Made by a program: the position numbers and the translations under genes
Shown here: piece after piece, positions 8,512 to 16,843 of the stretch
Numbering within the stretch: position 1 is the stretch's first letter
Layout: each line of letters opens with the position of its first letter
Notes under the pieces: model-generated
The model's database searches: none
What the model was told of the DNA's origin: nothing
What the model saw: only the letters and a program-made list of their open reading frames with translations
Assembly (NCBI RefSeq): GCF_018139625.1
Contig: NZ_JAGSOH010000052.1
Location: 1-47,381 of the forward strand
From: Actinospica acidithermotolerans
Lineage (GTDB): Bacteria; Actinomycetota; Actinomycetes; Streptomycetales; Catenulisporaceae
Length of the DNA: 47,381 bases
Direction: 5' to 3'

Positions 8512-9231
8512 ATGCACACCGCGCCCCAGCCCCTGTTCAGCCGAGCCCTGCTCGCCCTGACCGCCGCAGCCACCATCGCCGTCGCCCCCCTGGCGGCCGC
8601 GGCGATCGGCCCCGCCGGCAGCGGCCGCAGCGCCCACTCGGTCCCCGTGTACCTGATCTCCCGCATCTCGCACGACGTAGGCCACAACGACTGGGCCTTC
8701 CAGGGCCAGGACGCCGGCCGAGTGAGCTGGGTGGCCGCCTACGTGGGCCTGGCCCTGTTCTGGCCGGCCGTAGCCCTCTGGATCCGCACCCGGTCACGGC
8801 AGATCGAGGCGATGGATGGCCGCCGCCTCCGGCCCTGGTCGCGCGTTCTGCTTGCGGCGTGGGCCGCCGAACTGGTCACCGGGCTGCTGACGCTCGGCGC
8901 CGGGGCCTACGCGGAGTGGACGTCCACGCCCATCGGCGCGGACGTCCTCAAGCTGGCGGACCTCTGCTCGCCCTGGTGGTCCTGCGTCGCGGCCGTGATC
9001 GTCGTCGCCCGGGCCGAGCACTCCACCCTCGCGCTGCGAGCGATCGGGGGCTACGCCGTCCTGCTCGCCGTCGTGCTGCTCGTCCCGCTGCCCGGCCCGG
9101 ATTGGCTGAAGGTCCTGCTGCTCGCGGTTCCCGCCGCCATCCCGGCCGTCCTGACGCCGCGCGAATCCCACAGTTCCGCGGCTCCCGGCATATCAGCCTC
9201 CGACGGTACTTCGTCCGCCGCGGCTGTCTGA
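8512..9231 (+). CDS. Integral membrane protein of unknown function
   Basis: 239 residues starting at ATG 8512, divergent from the polysaccharide operon 106 bp away. I do not recognise the family. Membrane segments are visible near residues 10-32, 75-95, 110-132, 145-165 and 175-203. The first loop (about 35-72) contains SVPVYLISRISHDVGHNDW. The C-terminus after about residue 207 is a Ser/Ala/Gly tail. The hydrophobic pattern and strong GC bias at third codon positions support a real gene. It could be a DUF998-like or other small actinobacterial membrane protein, but nothing diagnostic is visible. It is followed on the other strand by the Tat-exported DMFA2-like gene, 28 bp from stop to stop. 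Confidence 0.75.
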   Translation: MHTAPQPLFSRALLALTAAATIAVAPLAAAAIGPAGSGRSAHSVPVYLISRISHDVGHNDWAFQGQDAGRVSWVAAYVGLALFWPAVALWIRTRSRQIEAMDGRRLRPWSRVLLAAWAAELVTGLLTLGAGAYAEWTSTPIGADVLKLADLCSPWWSCVAAVIVVARAEHSTLALRAIGGYAVLLAVVLLVPLPGPDWLKVLLLAVPAAIPAVLTPRESHSSAAPGISASDGTSSAAAV

Positions 9232-9259
9232 GCCGCTCGCGGCCGTCCGAGCTCTGTGG

Positions 9260-10837
9260 TCAGGCCCGCTTCGAGATGCGTGCGAACAGGTTCGCCGTAG
9301 CGCGTTGTATGCGGGCGTCGACGTAGCCGGCGCGGTTGAGGCCGAAGGACCAGTTGAACGTCGCGGCGGCGAACACCACGGCGCCGCTGTTGGTCTCGTA
9401 GAGGCTCGTGTGCTGGACGCGCGGCCAGTTGGAGCCGCCGAGCGCCATGTAGTGCGAGGCCGAGAGCAGCGTGTGCGAGACGAGGTTTCGGGGCGCGGGC
9501 GAACCGGGGTAGTAGCCGTCCGCCTCGCCGCCGACGATGCCCGGGATCGTCGTGCCGTCGTGCACGCCGGTGCCGTCCCAGAACCAGTGCTGCGGGTTCG
9601 AGACCGACAGCGGCACCTCCTCGCGCGGGATGCCGTTGTACATCACGCCGAGCAGCGACTGCTCAGCCGTCTCCCCGTTCGTCTTCACCTCGCGCCACAG
9701 GCAGGTCGGGCCGCTCTTGTCGGCCGCCGGGTCGGGATCGCTCTTCCAGCAGGCCATGATCGGCGTCTCGCGCCCGTACGGATCCTGCTCGAAGCGCACG
9801 TGCCAGTACACGTTGTTCGCCGCGATGTACGCCAGGTGCGTCCCGCGGTCGACGGCGGCCGACACCGTCTCGCGCATGTCCTGCGACCAGTACTCGTCGT
9901 GGCCGGAGAAGACCAGCGCCGAGTGCTGCGACGCCGTGACCACGCCCTGATGCAGGTCGATGCTCGTCGCGTAGCTCAGGTCGTAGCCCATCCGCTCGGC
10001 CCACTGCAGGAACTCGTAGTCCAGGTCGATGCGCTGCGGAAGCCCGACGCCCGAGTAGGGCCGCGCGAAGCTGACCGTCTTGGCCCGCGCGCCGTAGGAG
10101 ACCGGCTTGCCGTGCACGTCCACGCGGACGTCGCCGCCGTCGGTCTGGTCCTCGCCCGCGTTGCTCTTGTTGCCGTAGCCGTAGTAGAGGCTCTTGCCGG
10201 TCGTGCCGTCCAGCGGCCACTGGTTGTACGCCTGGTACGTGGTGAAGGGCAGCACCACCAGGAAGTCGGACCTCCGTGCGTCGTCCCGCACCACGAACGG
10301 GGTGACGCTGCGGTGCCCGTCCTCCGTGGTGAACGCCGCGAGGTACGCGCCGGAGGTCCAGTTCCCGGGGACGTGCAGCGTCCAGCTGGCCGACCACGGG
10401 CAGTGGATCATCCCGTTGGCCGGATCGGTCACCGGCTCCGGCTGCTTGACGCCGGACAGCGTCGGACTGGCCGTCAGCTGCCGGGCGCCGGCGCCTCCGT
10501 AGTAGCCGAGCCGGTAGATCGCGACCGTGAAGCGCTGCGCCGGCTCGGTCGAGACGTGGAAGTCGATCGAGTCGCCGAGGTTCACGCTGGTCGCCGAGGC
10601 GTACCCGGCGATCTGCCGGCCCAGGTCGTCGGAACCGACCGTGTCCCCGGCGCCGATCCGCCAGTCGGCGCTGCCCGGCAGCCGGTTCTCCGCGCGGACC
10701 GGGTTGTCCGGACCCGCCGCCCGGCCGGCCGGCGCGGGGCCCGCACCGGCCGCGGCGTGCACGGATGCGGCGGCACCGGCGGCGACGGCCCCGGCGCCGA
10801 GAACGGTCAGGACGGAACGACGAGAGATCTCAGGCAC
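9260..10837 (-). CDS. Tat-exported protein with N,N-dimethylformamidase beta-subunit-like fold
   Basis: 525 residues from GTG 10835-10837. The N-terminus SRRSVLTVLGAGAVAAGAAA is a twin-arginine signal peptide with an Ala-rich cleavage zone near residue 30. Residues about 85-170 form a beta-rich domain (GDSIDFHVSTEPAQRFTVAI). From about 190 the protein follows the large subunit of dimethylformamidase (DMFA2-like): LPFTTYQAYNQWPLDG, ALVFSGHDEYWSQDMRETV and YIAANNVYWHVRF. In the enzyme these regions hold the mononuclear iron and active site. No alpha-subunit gene is nearby, so amide hydrolysis is not established, and many secreted actinobacterial relatives have unknown roles. The gene is monocistronic. 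Confidence 0.85.
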   Translation of the reverse strand: MPEISRRSVLTVLGAGAVAAGAAASVHAAAGAGPAPAGRAAGPDNPVRAENRLPGSADWRIGAGDTVGSDDLGRQIAGYASATSVNLGDSIDFHVSTEPAQRFTVAIYRLGYYGGAGARQLTASPTLSGVKQPEPVTDPANGMIHCPWSASWTLHVPGNWTSGAYLAAFTTEDGHRSVTPFVVRDDARRSDFLVVLPFTTYQAYNQWPLDGTTGKSLYYGYGNKSNAGEDQTDGGDVRVDVHGKPVSYGARAKTVSFARPYSGVGLPQRIDLDYEFLQWAERMGYDLSYATSIDLHQGVVTASQHSALVFSGHDEYWSQDMRETVSAAVDRGTHLAYIAANNVYWHVRFEQDPYGRETPIMACWKSDPDPAADKSGPTCLWREVKTNGETAEQSLLGVMYNGIPREEVPLSVSNPQHWFWDGTGVHDGTTIPGIVGGEADGYYPGSPAPRNLVSHTLLSASHYMALGGSNWPRVQHTSLYETNSGAVVFAAATFNWSFGLNRAGYVDARIQRATANLFARISKRA

Positions 10838-11186
10838 GGGCGAACAGCCTAGAAAGTCTGAACGCTGCTCCGGTGAACATCCCGCGATCCGCAGGTAGCT
10901 TAAGCGCTAATGAAGAGAGATCACCGTTGAGCCTTCCGGACTGTCCGGTGCGGGACCGGTTGCGCCGCCGGAGACCGCGCCGCTCCCGTCGTGCTCCTGC
11001 CTGGGTCCGTGCTCGCGCTCGCTTTCGTGCCCATGCCGCCGCCGCGGGCTCTCGCCCTCGATGTCGAGGTTCGGCAGGCGGCGGTCCAGCCGACGCGGCA
11101 GCCACCTTCGCCGCGCTCGAACCGTGACCGAATCGTTCTTAATGAGAATTCATGCCTGCGTCACCGGGCTCTGATCGCGCCGGAGC
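10838..11186. other. 349-bp intergenic stretch, no convincing gene
   Basis: No ORF here shows recognisable protein sequence. The part next to the DMFA2-like gene holds TTAAGCGCTAAT around 10900-10911. It shares the AGCGCT core of the LacI-type operators described below, but only about 9 of 14 positions match the consensus. A short AT-rich patch (TTCTTAATGAGAATTC, near 11135-11150) precedes the small ORF at 11187 and could contain its promoter. Confidence 0.3.
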
Positions 11187-11477
11187 ATGCTCTCTGACAT
11201 GGACACGAAGACGCAGGTGAACGGGTCGGCTGAGCAGGTTCGGGAGACGGGGCGCGAGGCGGGGCGGTTCCGGGCGCTCATGAAGCGGCCGGCCACGATG
11301 GTCAGCACGGCCGTCGTGGTCGGGGCCGCGGTCCTCGGCGTGGTCGTGCTCGGCGATCTGGCCCGCACCGAGACGGCCACGCCGGCCGTCGCCTCCAGCC
11401 GCTCGAACGGCGGCTCGTCGGAAAGCGCCGACCGGCTTCCGAGCGGAAGCGCGCCGTCGACCCTGACGACTACGTGA
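11187..11477 (+). CDS. Short putative single-span membrane protein
   Basis: 96 residues from ATG 11187, or 92 from ATG 11199. A GGAG at about 11181-11184 is rather close to the first ATG and rather far from the second. The protein has a charged N-terminus of about 35 residues, one hydrophobic segment (TAVVVGAAVLGVVVLGDL), and a Ser/Thr/Gly-rich tail of about 35 residues that looks disordered and extracytoplasmic. No family recognised. It is a plausible small membrane protein but has no conserved motif. An operator-like sequence at 11473-11486 overlaps its stop codon. Confidence 0.45.
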   Translation: MLSDMDTKTQVNGSAEQVRETGREAGRFRALMKRPATMVSTAVVVGAAVLGVVVLGDLARTETATPAVASSRSNGGSSESADRLPSGSAPSTLTTT

Positions 11478-11533
11478 CCGATAACAGAGTCCGTGCGCCG
11501 GCCGCTGTCGCGGCAGCGCCGGTGCGCCGGCCG

Positions 11534-12262
11534 CTATCGGGCCCCGGCCGGAGGCCCGAAGCGGACCGGCACGCCGGGCGAGTACAGCACGCTGACAGCG
11601 GGGGCGGCCGGTTCGAAGCCGGCCGCCCCGAGTAGTTCGTCCTCGCAGGCCAGCAGCTCGGCACGATGCAGCGGCCAGCGCGGGTGCGCGTTCGGCAGGT
11701 AAAGCCTGCGCCCGAGCCAGTCGTTGTGCAGCCCCCATCGCGCGGTCACGAAGTGCTCGAGCTCGGTCGGCTCCGCGATCCGCTCGCCGATCCGGATGCT
11801 CAGCCGGCTGCTCGCGCCGCGCGGCCCCGGCCACCTGCGCCTCGCCGTGTACGTCAGCACATCGCCCTCGCGCCGGATCGACATCCGGGACCAGAGGTAC
11901 GGCAGCCGGAACGCGGTGCGGGCGACCACGACCGGCAGCAGCCGCGACGCGTCCAGCGAGCGGAACACGACGCCGCGGCGCCCGTGCTCGTCCACCGAGT
12001 ACAGCCGGACGTTCGTCTCGGGGAAGGTCCCGAAGTACGGCACGCCGGGCAGCCCCAGCCAGCCGATGCGGTGCATCCGGAACGCCACCAGCCCGACGTA
12101 CGTGCGCCCGTCCAGCAGGTCGGGCGCCGTTCCCGCGGGCAGCAGGCGCTGGACGAGCTCCGGATCGGCTTCCCAGTGGACGAAGCCGAGATCCAGCCAG
12201 GACTGCGTCAGCAGGGTCCTGCCGATGTCGGACGGCGGTTCCGGCGAGAGCGGCTCGGTCAT
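11534..12262 (-). CDS. DUF2071 (YqjF-like) family protein
   Basis: About 242 residues starting at ATG 12260-12262 (MTEPLSP). An ATG 12 bp further upstream is also in frame. The sequence WLDLGFVHWEADPELVQRLL, with PDLLDGRTYVGLVAFRM and ETNVRLYSVDEHGRRGVVF, is the characteristic pattern of the DUF2071/YqjF family. These are cytoplasmic proteins of unknown biochemical role, with an acetoacetate-decarboxylase-like fold. GVVFRSLDASRLLPVVVAR marks the core strand and helix. The gene is divergent from the sugar ABC operon, whose promoter starts 30 bp away. No functional link is evident. Confidence 0.85.
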   Translation of the reverse strand: MTEPLSPEPPSDIGRTLLTQSWLDLGFVHWEADPELVQRLLPAGTAPDLLDGRTYVGLVAFRMHRIGWLGLPGVPYFGTFPETNVRLYSVDEHGRRGVVFRSLDASRLLPVVVARTAFRLPYLWSRMSIRREGDVLTYTARRRWPGPRGASSRLSIRIGERIAEPTELEHFVTARWGLHNDWLGRRLYLPNAHPRWPLHRAELLACEDELLGAAGFEPAAPAVSVLYSPGVPVRFGPPAGAR

Positions 12263-12291
12263 GGAAACCAGCATGCCAGTTCCGGGAACCC

Positions 12292-12320
12292 TTGACAGCC
12301 TCGTTGTTACCGATAACTAT
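12292..12320 (+). promoter_or_regulatory. Probable sigma-70-type promoter of the sugar ABC operon
   Basis: TTGACA at 12292-12297 is followed after a 16-17 bp spacer by TAACTAT at 12314-12320. The LacI-type operator at 12305-12318 lies inside the spacer and overlaps the -10 element, an ideal position for repression. The predicted transcript would have a leader of about 110 nt before the GTG start at 12439. Confidence 0.65.
12305..12318 (+). promoter_or_regulatory. LacI-type operator O1
   Basis: TGTTACCGATAACT contains the inverted repeat GTTA/TAAC around a CG-containing centre. It matches the consensus TGTTAnCGCTCACA derived from five sites in this window. It lies between the -35 and -10 elements of the ABC operon promoter. 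Confidence 0.65.
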
Positions 12321-12437
12321 TCATCCAGACGCCGCAGCAGACGCGCACAGCGGCCGAAAACCACCCGGGCACGACGGCCGATCCGGCCTGCCGGTCCACC
12401 CGAACCCCCGTCCCGCGCGCCGTCCTGGAGCTGAGAT

Positions 12438-12451
12438 TGTGAGCGCTAACA
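12438..12451 (+). promoter_or_regulatory. LacI-type operator O2, overlapping a start codon
   Basis: TGTGAGCGCTAACA is a near-perfect palindrome around AGCGCT. Read on the other strand it is TGTTAGCGCTCACA, the best fit to the regulon consensus. It covers the GTG start of the first permease gene, 120 bp downstream of O1. The two sites could therefore act together by looping or as a roadblock. Confidence 0.7.
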
Positions 12452-13380
12452 TAGCCGAGGTGGCAACGAAGCCGCCCGTGGCCGCCGCCGCGCCGCGGCG
12501 CGCCCGGCGCGGACGCACCACCCTCGAGGCCTACCTGCTGATCGGGCCGAGCCTGTTCGGGTTCCTCGCGTTCCTGGTCGCGCCGGTCGTCATCGTGTTC
12601 GTGCTCAGCCTGTTCAGCTGGAACCTGATCACCTCGCCGCAGTTCGTCGGCCTCGCGAACTACCGCAGGATGTTCACCGATTCGCAGTCCTGGCACGCGC
12701 TGCTCAACACCGCGTACTACGTGGTCCTCAACATCCCGCTGCAGACGGTTCTCGCGCTGCTGCTCGCGCTGGCGCTGAACCGGAGGATGCGCGGGACGAG
12801 GTTCTTCCGCGTCGTGTTCGTGCTGCCGTGGATGGCGATGCCGGTGGCCCTCGGCGTGATCTGGAACTGGATCTTCGACCCGCGCTCCGGAATCATCGAC
12901 CACATCATCTCCATGCTCGGATTCACCGGCCCGAACTGGCTGACCTCGAGCACCTGGGCGATGCCGGTCGTCGCGTCCGTCAACGTCTGGCAGTACACCG
13001 GCTACACGATGCTCTTCCTGCTCGCCGGGCTGCAGGCGATACCGCAGCAGGTCTACGAGGCGGCCGCGCTCGACGGCGTCAACGCCTGGCAGCGCTTCTT
13101 CCGGATCACCCTCCCGCTGCTGCGGCCGTCGATGTTCTTCGTGCTCGTCACCAACGTCATCGGCTCGTTCCAGCAGTTCGACACCGTCTTCGTGATGACC
13201 CAGGGCGGCCCGGGCCAGTCCACGACGACTCTGAACTACTACATCTACCAGCAGGCCTTCCAGCTCTTCCACGCCGGCTACGCGGCCACGCTCTCCATCC
13301 TGCTGTTCGCGGTGATCCTCCTCGTGACGATCGTTCAGTTCCGCTACTTCCGCAAGCGCACCATCTACGACTTCAGCTGA
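12439..13380 (+). CDS. Sugar ABC transporter permease, MalF/UgpA type
   Basis: About 313 residues from GTG 12439, chosen because GGAG at 12427-12430 lies eight bases upstream. The longer open frame begins inside the promoter. A basic N-terminal tail (RRARRGRTTLEAYLL) is followed by six membrane segments. The cytoplasmic EAA loop reads QVYEAAALDGVNAWQRFFRI, the contact with the ATPase subunit. AMPVALGVIWNWIFDP and QQFDTVFVMTQGGP are typical of binding-protein-dependent carbohydrate permeases (CUT1). It pairs with the next gene. No ATPase gene is present, so a shared MsiK-type ATPase elsewhere is inferred. Expression is presumably controlled by O1 and O2. Confidence 0.93.
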   Translation: MSANIAEVATKPPVAAAAPRRARRGRTTLEAYLLIGPSLFGFLAFLVAPVVIVFVLSLFSWNLITSPQFVGLANYRRMFTDSQSWHALLNTAYYVVLNIPLQTVLALLLALALNRRMRGTRFFRVVFVLPWMAMPVALGVIWNWIFDPRSGIIDHIISMLGFTGPNWLTSSTWAMPVVASVNVWQYTGYTMLFLLAGLQAIPQQVYEAAALDGVNAWQRFFRITLPLLRPSMFFVLVTNVIGSFQQFDTVFVMTQGGPGQSTTTLNYYIYQQAFQLFHAGYAATLSILLFAVILLVTIVQFRYFRKRTIYDFS

Positions 13381-13393
13381 GGAGGACGACCCG

Positions 13394-14230
13394 ATGGCAA
13401 CGAAGCGAATCGGACAACGCGTCCGCGGCACGACCGTCTACCTGCTGCTCTCGATCGGCGCGCTCCTGTCGGTGGCGCCGTACCTGATGACCCTCAACGC
13501 CGCGTTCAAGCCGCAGTCCACCCTGCTGTCCACGCAGGCCTGGACCCCGGCCGCGCCCGCGACCTGGTCCAACTTCACCGAGCTGTGGCGGCAGTACGAC
13601 ATGTCCGGGTTCATCGTGCACACCACGATCGTGGCCGGCGTGATCACGATCGGGCAGCTGGTCTTCACGACCATGTCCGCGTACGCGTTCGCCCGCCTCG
13701 ACTTCCCCGGCCGCGAACCGCTGTTCTGGGGCTTCATCGCGATGATGATGGTGCCTCAGATCGTCACGCTGATCCCGCTGTTCCTGATCATGAGCCACCT
13801 GCAGCTGATCGACACCTACCGCGCGCTGATCCTGCCCTACGTCTTCGGCACGCCCTACGGGATCTTCCTGGTCAGGCAGTACTTCCAGACCATCCCGGCC
13901 GATCTGGAGGCCGCGGCCAGGATCGACGGCGCCGGGACCTGGACGATCCTGCGGCGGATCATGCTGCCGCTGAGCAAGCCGATCCTGGCCACGCTCGCCA
14001 CGATCACCTTCGTCAACACGTGGAACGGCCTGCTCTGGCCGCTGATGGCCACCAGCAGCGAACGCGACGAGGTGGTCACCGTCGGCATCGCCGCCCTGCA
14101 GGGGCAGTTCGCCTCCGAACTGCACATCCTGCTGCCGGCCGCGGCCGTCGCCCTGCTCCCGCTGGTCGCCATCTTCCTGCTGTTCCAGCGGCACATCGTC
14201 CGGTCGATCGCGCTGACCGGTCTCAAGTAA
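13394..14230 (+). CDS. Sugar ABC transporter permease, MalG type
   Basis: 278 residues. It starts at ATG 13394 behind a strong AGGAGG ribosome binding site, 13 bp after the MalF-like gene. It has six membrane segments, with the EAA loop at residues about 170-190 (DLEAAARIDGAGTWTILRRI), the hallmark of CUT1 inner-membrane components. FVNTWNGLLWPLMATSS and the ending QRHIVRSIALTGLK (final GLK) are typical of MalG homologues. It heterodimerises with the MalF-like protein to form the translocation channel. The gene order permease-permease-binding protein differs from the more common binding-protein-first order. Confidence 0.94.
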   Translation: MATKRIGQRVRGTTVYLLLSIGALLSVAPYLMTLNAAFKPQSTLLSTQAWTPAAPATWSNFTELWRQYDMSGFIVHTTIVAGVITIGQLVFTTMSAYAFARLDFPGREPLFWGFIAMMMVPQIVTLIPLFLIMSHLQLIDTYRALILPYVFGTPYGIFLVRQYFQTIPADLEAAARIDGAGTWTILRRIMLPLSKPILATLATITFVNTWNGLLWPLMATSSERDEVVTVGIAALQGQFASELHILLPAAAVALLPLVAIFLLFQRHIVRSIALTGLK

Positions 14231-14281
14231 CCGCCCGTCCCCATCCGCAAAGCACAGCCACAGAGAAGTGGACTGATTCCG

Positions 14282-15637
14282 ATGTTCCGACGCGCCACCA
14301 GAAAGACACTCGCCCTCGCTGCCGCCGCGGTTTCAGCGGCCGGCCTGACCTCCGCCTGCGGCGGGTCCTCCGGCTCCTCCGGCGGAACGGTGAACCTGAC
14401 CTACATGATCTGGCAGACCAGCGAAGAGGCCGCCTACCAGCAGTCGATCGACGTGTTCGAGAAGGCGCACCCGGACATCCACGTCACCATCGACCTCGTG
14501 CCGTGGGCGCAGTACTGGGCCAAGCTGCAGACCTCGGCGGCCGGGCGCAACATGCCGGACGTGTTCTGGGACCACCTGGAGTACCTGCCCGAGCTCGCGA
14601 AGGAGGGGATCATCACCAACATCGCCCCGGACATCGCGTCCTCGAAGATCGACATGAGCCAGTACAGCTCCAAGCTGGTCGCGCAGTGGTCGAACGGGAG
14701 CACGGTCTACGGCCTGCCGAAGGACTGGGACACCATAGCGACGATCTACAACGCGAAGGACCTGAAGGCGGCGGGCATCACCCCCGCGCAGCTCGGCTCG
14801 CTCAGCTGGAACACGACCGACGGCGGCACGTTCGTGCGGGCCTTGGAAAAGCTCACGGTGGACGTCACAGGCAAGCACCCGAACGAGGCCGGCTTCGAGG
14901 CGAACCACGTCAAGCAGTACGACATCGCGCTCGAGGCGCCGAACGGCCAGCAGGACTGGTGGGACTTCGGCGTGCAGAACGGCTGCGAGCTGCAGAACAA
15001 GCCGTACGGCACCTGGACGGTGAACTCGGCCGCGTGCGTGCAGGCGATGCAGTTCGAGCAGGACCTGATGTACAAGTGGCACGTCGCGGCCCCCGGCACC
15101 GTCACCAACACGCCGAACGCCGCCGCGCTGCCGCAGCTGCTCGCGCAGGACACCGCCGCCATCACCTTCGACGGGGACTGGGACCTGGACACCTACCAGA
15201 GCTCGCTGCCCGCCGGCAGCTGGGGCGTGGCCGCGCTGCCGACCGGCCCGAAGGGCTCCGGCACCGTGTTCAACGGCCTGACCGACGCGATCTACTCCGG
15301 CACCAAGCACCCGGCCGAGGCCTGGGAGCTGGAGGAGTGGCTCGGCTCGGCCGCCTCGGAGAAGATCGTCACCGACTCCGGCACGGTCTGGGCCGCGATC
15401 CCCAGCCTGGACAGCGGGTTCATCGCCGCCTGGAAGGCCAAGGGCATCGACGTCTCGGCGTTCTACACCGGGTCCCAGGGCACGACGATCGGCTATCCGC
15501 TGACCACCTCGGGCACCGCGTTCACCAACGTCGTGCTCAAGGACATGAACCAGGTCTGGCTCGACCAGATGACCCCGCAGGCCGCGGCGAACGACATCAC
15601 CACCACGTCGAACGCGGCCGCCGCCAACGGGGATTAA
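14282..15637 (+). CDS. Extracellular sugar-binding lipoprotein of ABC transporter
   Basis: 451 residues. The signal peptide (residues 1-25) ends in LTSAC with the lipidated Cys at 26, followed by a Gly/Ser linker. The mature part follows the cluster-1 (MalE-type) fold: VNLTYMIWQTSEEAAYQQSI, FEKAHPDIHVTIDLVPWAQYW, PDVFWDHLEYLPELAKEG, GLPKDWDTIATIYNAKDL and AITFDGDWDLDTYQSS. It captures an oligosaccharide at the outer membrane face and delivers it to the two permeases upstream. Neighbouring alpha-galactosidases suggest a galactoside such as melibiose, raffinose or a galactomannan fragment. This specificity is inference. Confidence 0.94.
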   Translation: MFRRATRKTLALAAAAVSAAGLTSACGGSSGSSGGTVNLTYMIWQTSEEAAYQQSIDVFEKAHPDIHVTIDLVPWAQYWAKLQTSAAGRNMPDVFWDHLEYLPELAKEGIITNIAPDIASSKIDMSQYSSKLVAQWSNGSTVYGLPKDWDTIATIYNAKDLKAAGITPAQLGSLSWNTTDGGTFVRALEKLTVDVTGKHPNEAGFEANHVKQYDIALEAPNGQQDWWDFGVQNGCELQNKPYGTWTVNSAACVQAMQFEQDLMYKWHVAAPGTVTNTPNAAALPQLLAQDTAAITFDGDWDLDTYQSSLPAGSWGVAALPTGPKGSGTVFNGLTDAIYSGTKHPAEAWELEEWLGSAASEKIVTDSGTVWAAIPSLDSGFIAAWKAKGIDVSAFYTGSQGTTIGYPLTTSGTAFTNVVLKDMNQVWLDQMTPQAAANDITTTSNAAAANGD

Positions 15638-15658
15638 CGTTTACCCTACGAGGACCGA

Positions 15659-16726
15659 GTGACAGGGAGCGGTAACATCAACACCGACACGCCGACGACT
15701 CCGCCCGAGCGCGGGCAGGGCGCCACCAGCATCTGGGAGGTGGCTCGCGCCGCCGGCGTGTCGCACCAGACCGTCTCCCGGGTGATCAACGGCAAGCCGC
15801 ACGTGCGGCCCGAGACCCGGGCCCTGGTGCTGGCGACCATCGAGGAACTCGGCTTCACCCCGAACCGCGCCGCGCAGGCCCTGGCCGGCGGCCCCGTGCG
15901 CGCCGTGACGGTGCTCACCGCCGACACGGCGGCGTACGGGTACGCCGCGGCCCTGCGCGGCATCGAGGAGGCGGCCCGCGCCGCCCGGTTCACCGTCGGC
16001 ATCAGCGTTCTTGAACCGGACGCGGCGCGCCAGCCGCAGGACGTGATCGAGCGGCTCTCCGCCGGGCGGGCCGCGATCGTGATCGCGTTCGAGGCGGCCG
16101 GCGTGCGCGCGCTGGACGCGCTGCCCGAGAACCTGCCGGTGGTCGGGGTCGTGGAGCGCCCGGCCTCGGGCCACGTCCCGGACGGCCGGCCGCAGGTCTG
16201 GATCGACGACCGCGAGGCCGCCTCGCGCGCGACGCGCCACCTGCTCGGCCTCGGCCACCGCACGGTCCACTACCTGTCCATCCCGTCCTCGACCCAGCGG
16301 CCGAGCCAGCGCATGCAGGGCTGGCAGGACGCGCTGCGCGCGGCGGGAGCCCCGGTCCCGCCGCAGCACCCGGCGGGCTGGACGCCGCGCTCGGGCTATC
16401 GCGCGGCCCGCGGGCTGGTCGCCGACCGCGAGGTCACCGCGATCCTGGCGGGCAACGACGATCTCGCGATCGGCGTGCTGCGCGCGGCCCGGGAGGCGGG
16501 CCGCGACGTGCCCGGCGACCTGAGCGTCATCGGCTTCGACGACGCGCCCCAGTCCGCGTACCTGAATCCGGCGCTGACCAGCGTGCGCCTCGACTTCGAG
16601 GGGCTCGGCCGGGCCGGGTTCGGCCTGCTGCACAACCTGCTCGACCCGAACGCCGCCGCGGCGCCCCCGGTCTGGGACGAGCCCGAGCTGATCCTGCGCG
16701 AGAGCAGCGGCCCCGCGCCGCGCTGA
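15659..16726 (+). CDS. LacI family transcriptional repressor
   Basis: 355 residues from GTG 15659, preceded by GAGGA and 21 bp after the binding-protein gene. The N-terminal helix-turn-helix spans residues about 24-70 (TSIWEVARAAGVSHQTVSRV, NGKPHVRPETR), with the LacI hinge FTPNRAAQALAGG. It continues into a periplasmic-binding-protein-like effector domain: ILAGNDDLAIGVLRA and DLSVIGFDDAPQSAYLNPAL. It lies between the transporter and glycosidase genes. Operators of one family surround it, including one inside its own first codons (15664-15677), so it is the probable regulator of the whole locus and of galM, with autoregulation. The inducer is likely galactose or a galactoside. Confidence 0.93.
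   Translation: MTGSGNINTDTPTTPPERGQGATSIWEVARAAGVSHQTVSRVINGKPHVRPETRALVLATIEELGFTPNRAAQALAGGPVRAVTVLTADTAAYGYAAALRGIEEAARAARFTVGISVLEPDAARQPQDVIERLSAGRAAIVIAFEAAGVRALDALPENLPVVGVVERPASGHVPDGRPQVWIDDREAASRATRHLLGLGHRTVHYLSIPSSTQRPSQRMQGWQDALRAAGAPVPPQHPAGWTPRSGYRAARGLVADREVTAILAGNDDLAIGVLRAAREAGRDVPGDLSVIGFDDAPQSAYLNPALTSVRLDFEGLGRAGFGLLHNLLDPNAAAAPPVWDEPELILRESSGPAPR
15664..15677 (-). promoter_or_regulatory. LacI-type operator O3 inside the 5' end of the lacI-like gene
   Basis: On the minus strand the site reads TGTTACCGCTCCCT, 11 of 14 matches to TGTTAnCGCTCACA excluding the free position. It covers codons 2-7 of the repressor gene, consistent with autoregulation by roadblock. Confidence 0.55.
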
Positions 16727-16827
16727 CCCGGCACCGGCGCCGGCCGGGCCCGCCGAACCGCCGACCCACCGATCCGCCGAACACCGACCCGCCGACCCAC
16801 CAGGCCCGGCCTGTCGCCGGCGGGCCA

Positions 16828-16841
16828 TGTTACCGCTCACG
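16828..16841 (+). promoter_or_regulatory. LacI-type operator O4 upstream of the GH36 gene
   Basis: TGTTACCGCTCACG differs from the regulon consensus only at the last base. It ends two bases before the ATG at 16844, at the head of the GH36 and GH-A hydrolase operon. Confidence 0.65.
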
Positions 16842-16843
16842 GA

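Noticed and set aside
11135-11150. Fur or Zur box near TTCTTAATGAGAATTC
   Set aside because: The apparent palindrome does not hold beyond the central AATT, and neither neighbour is metal-related.
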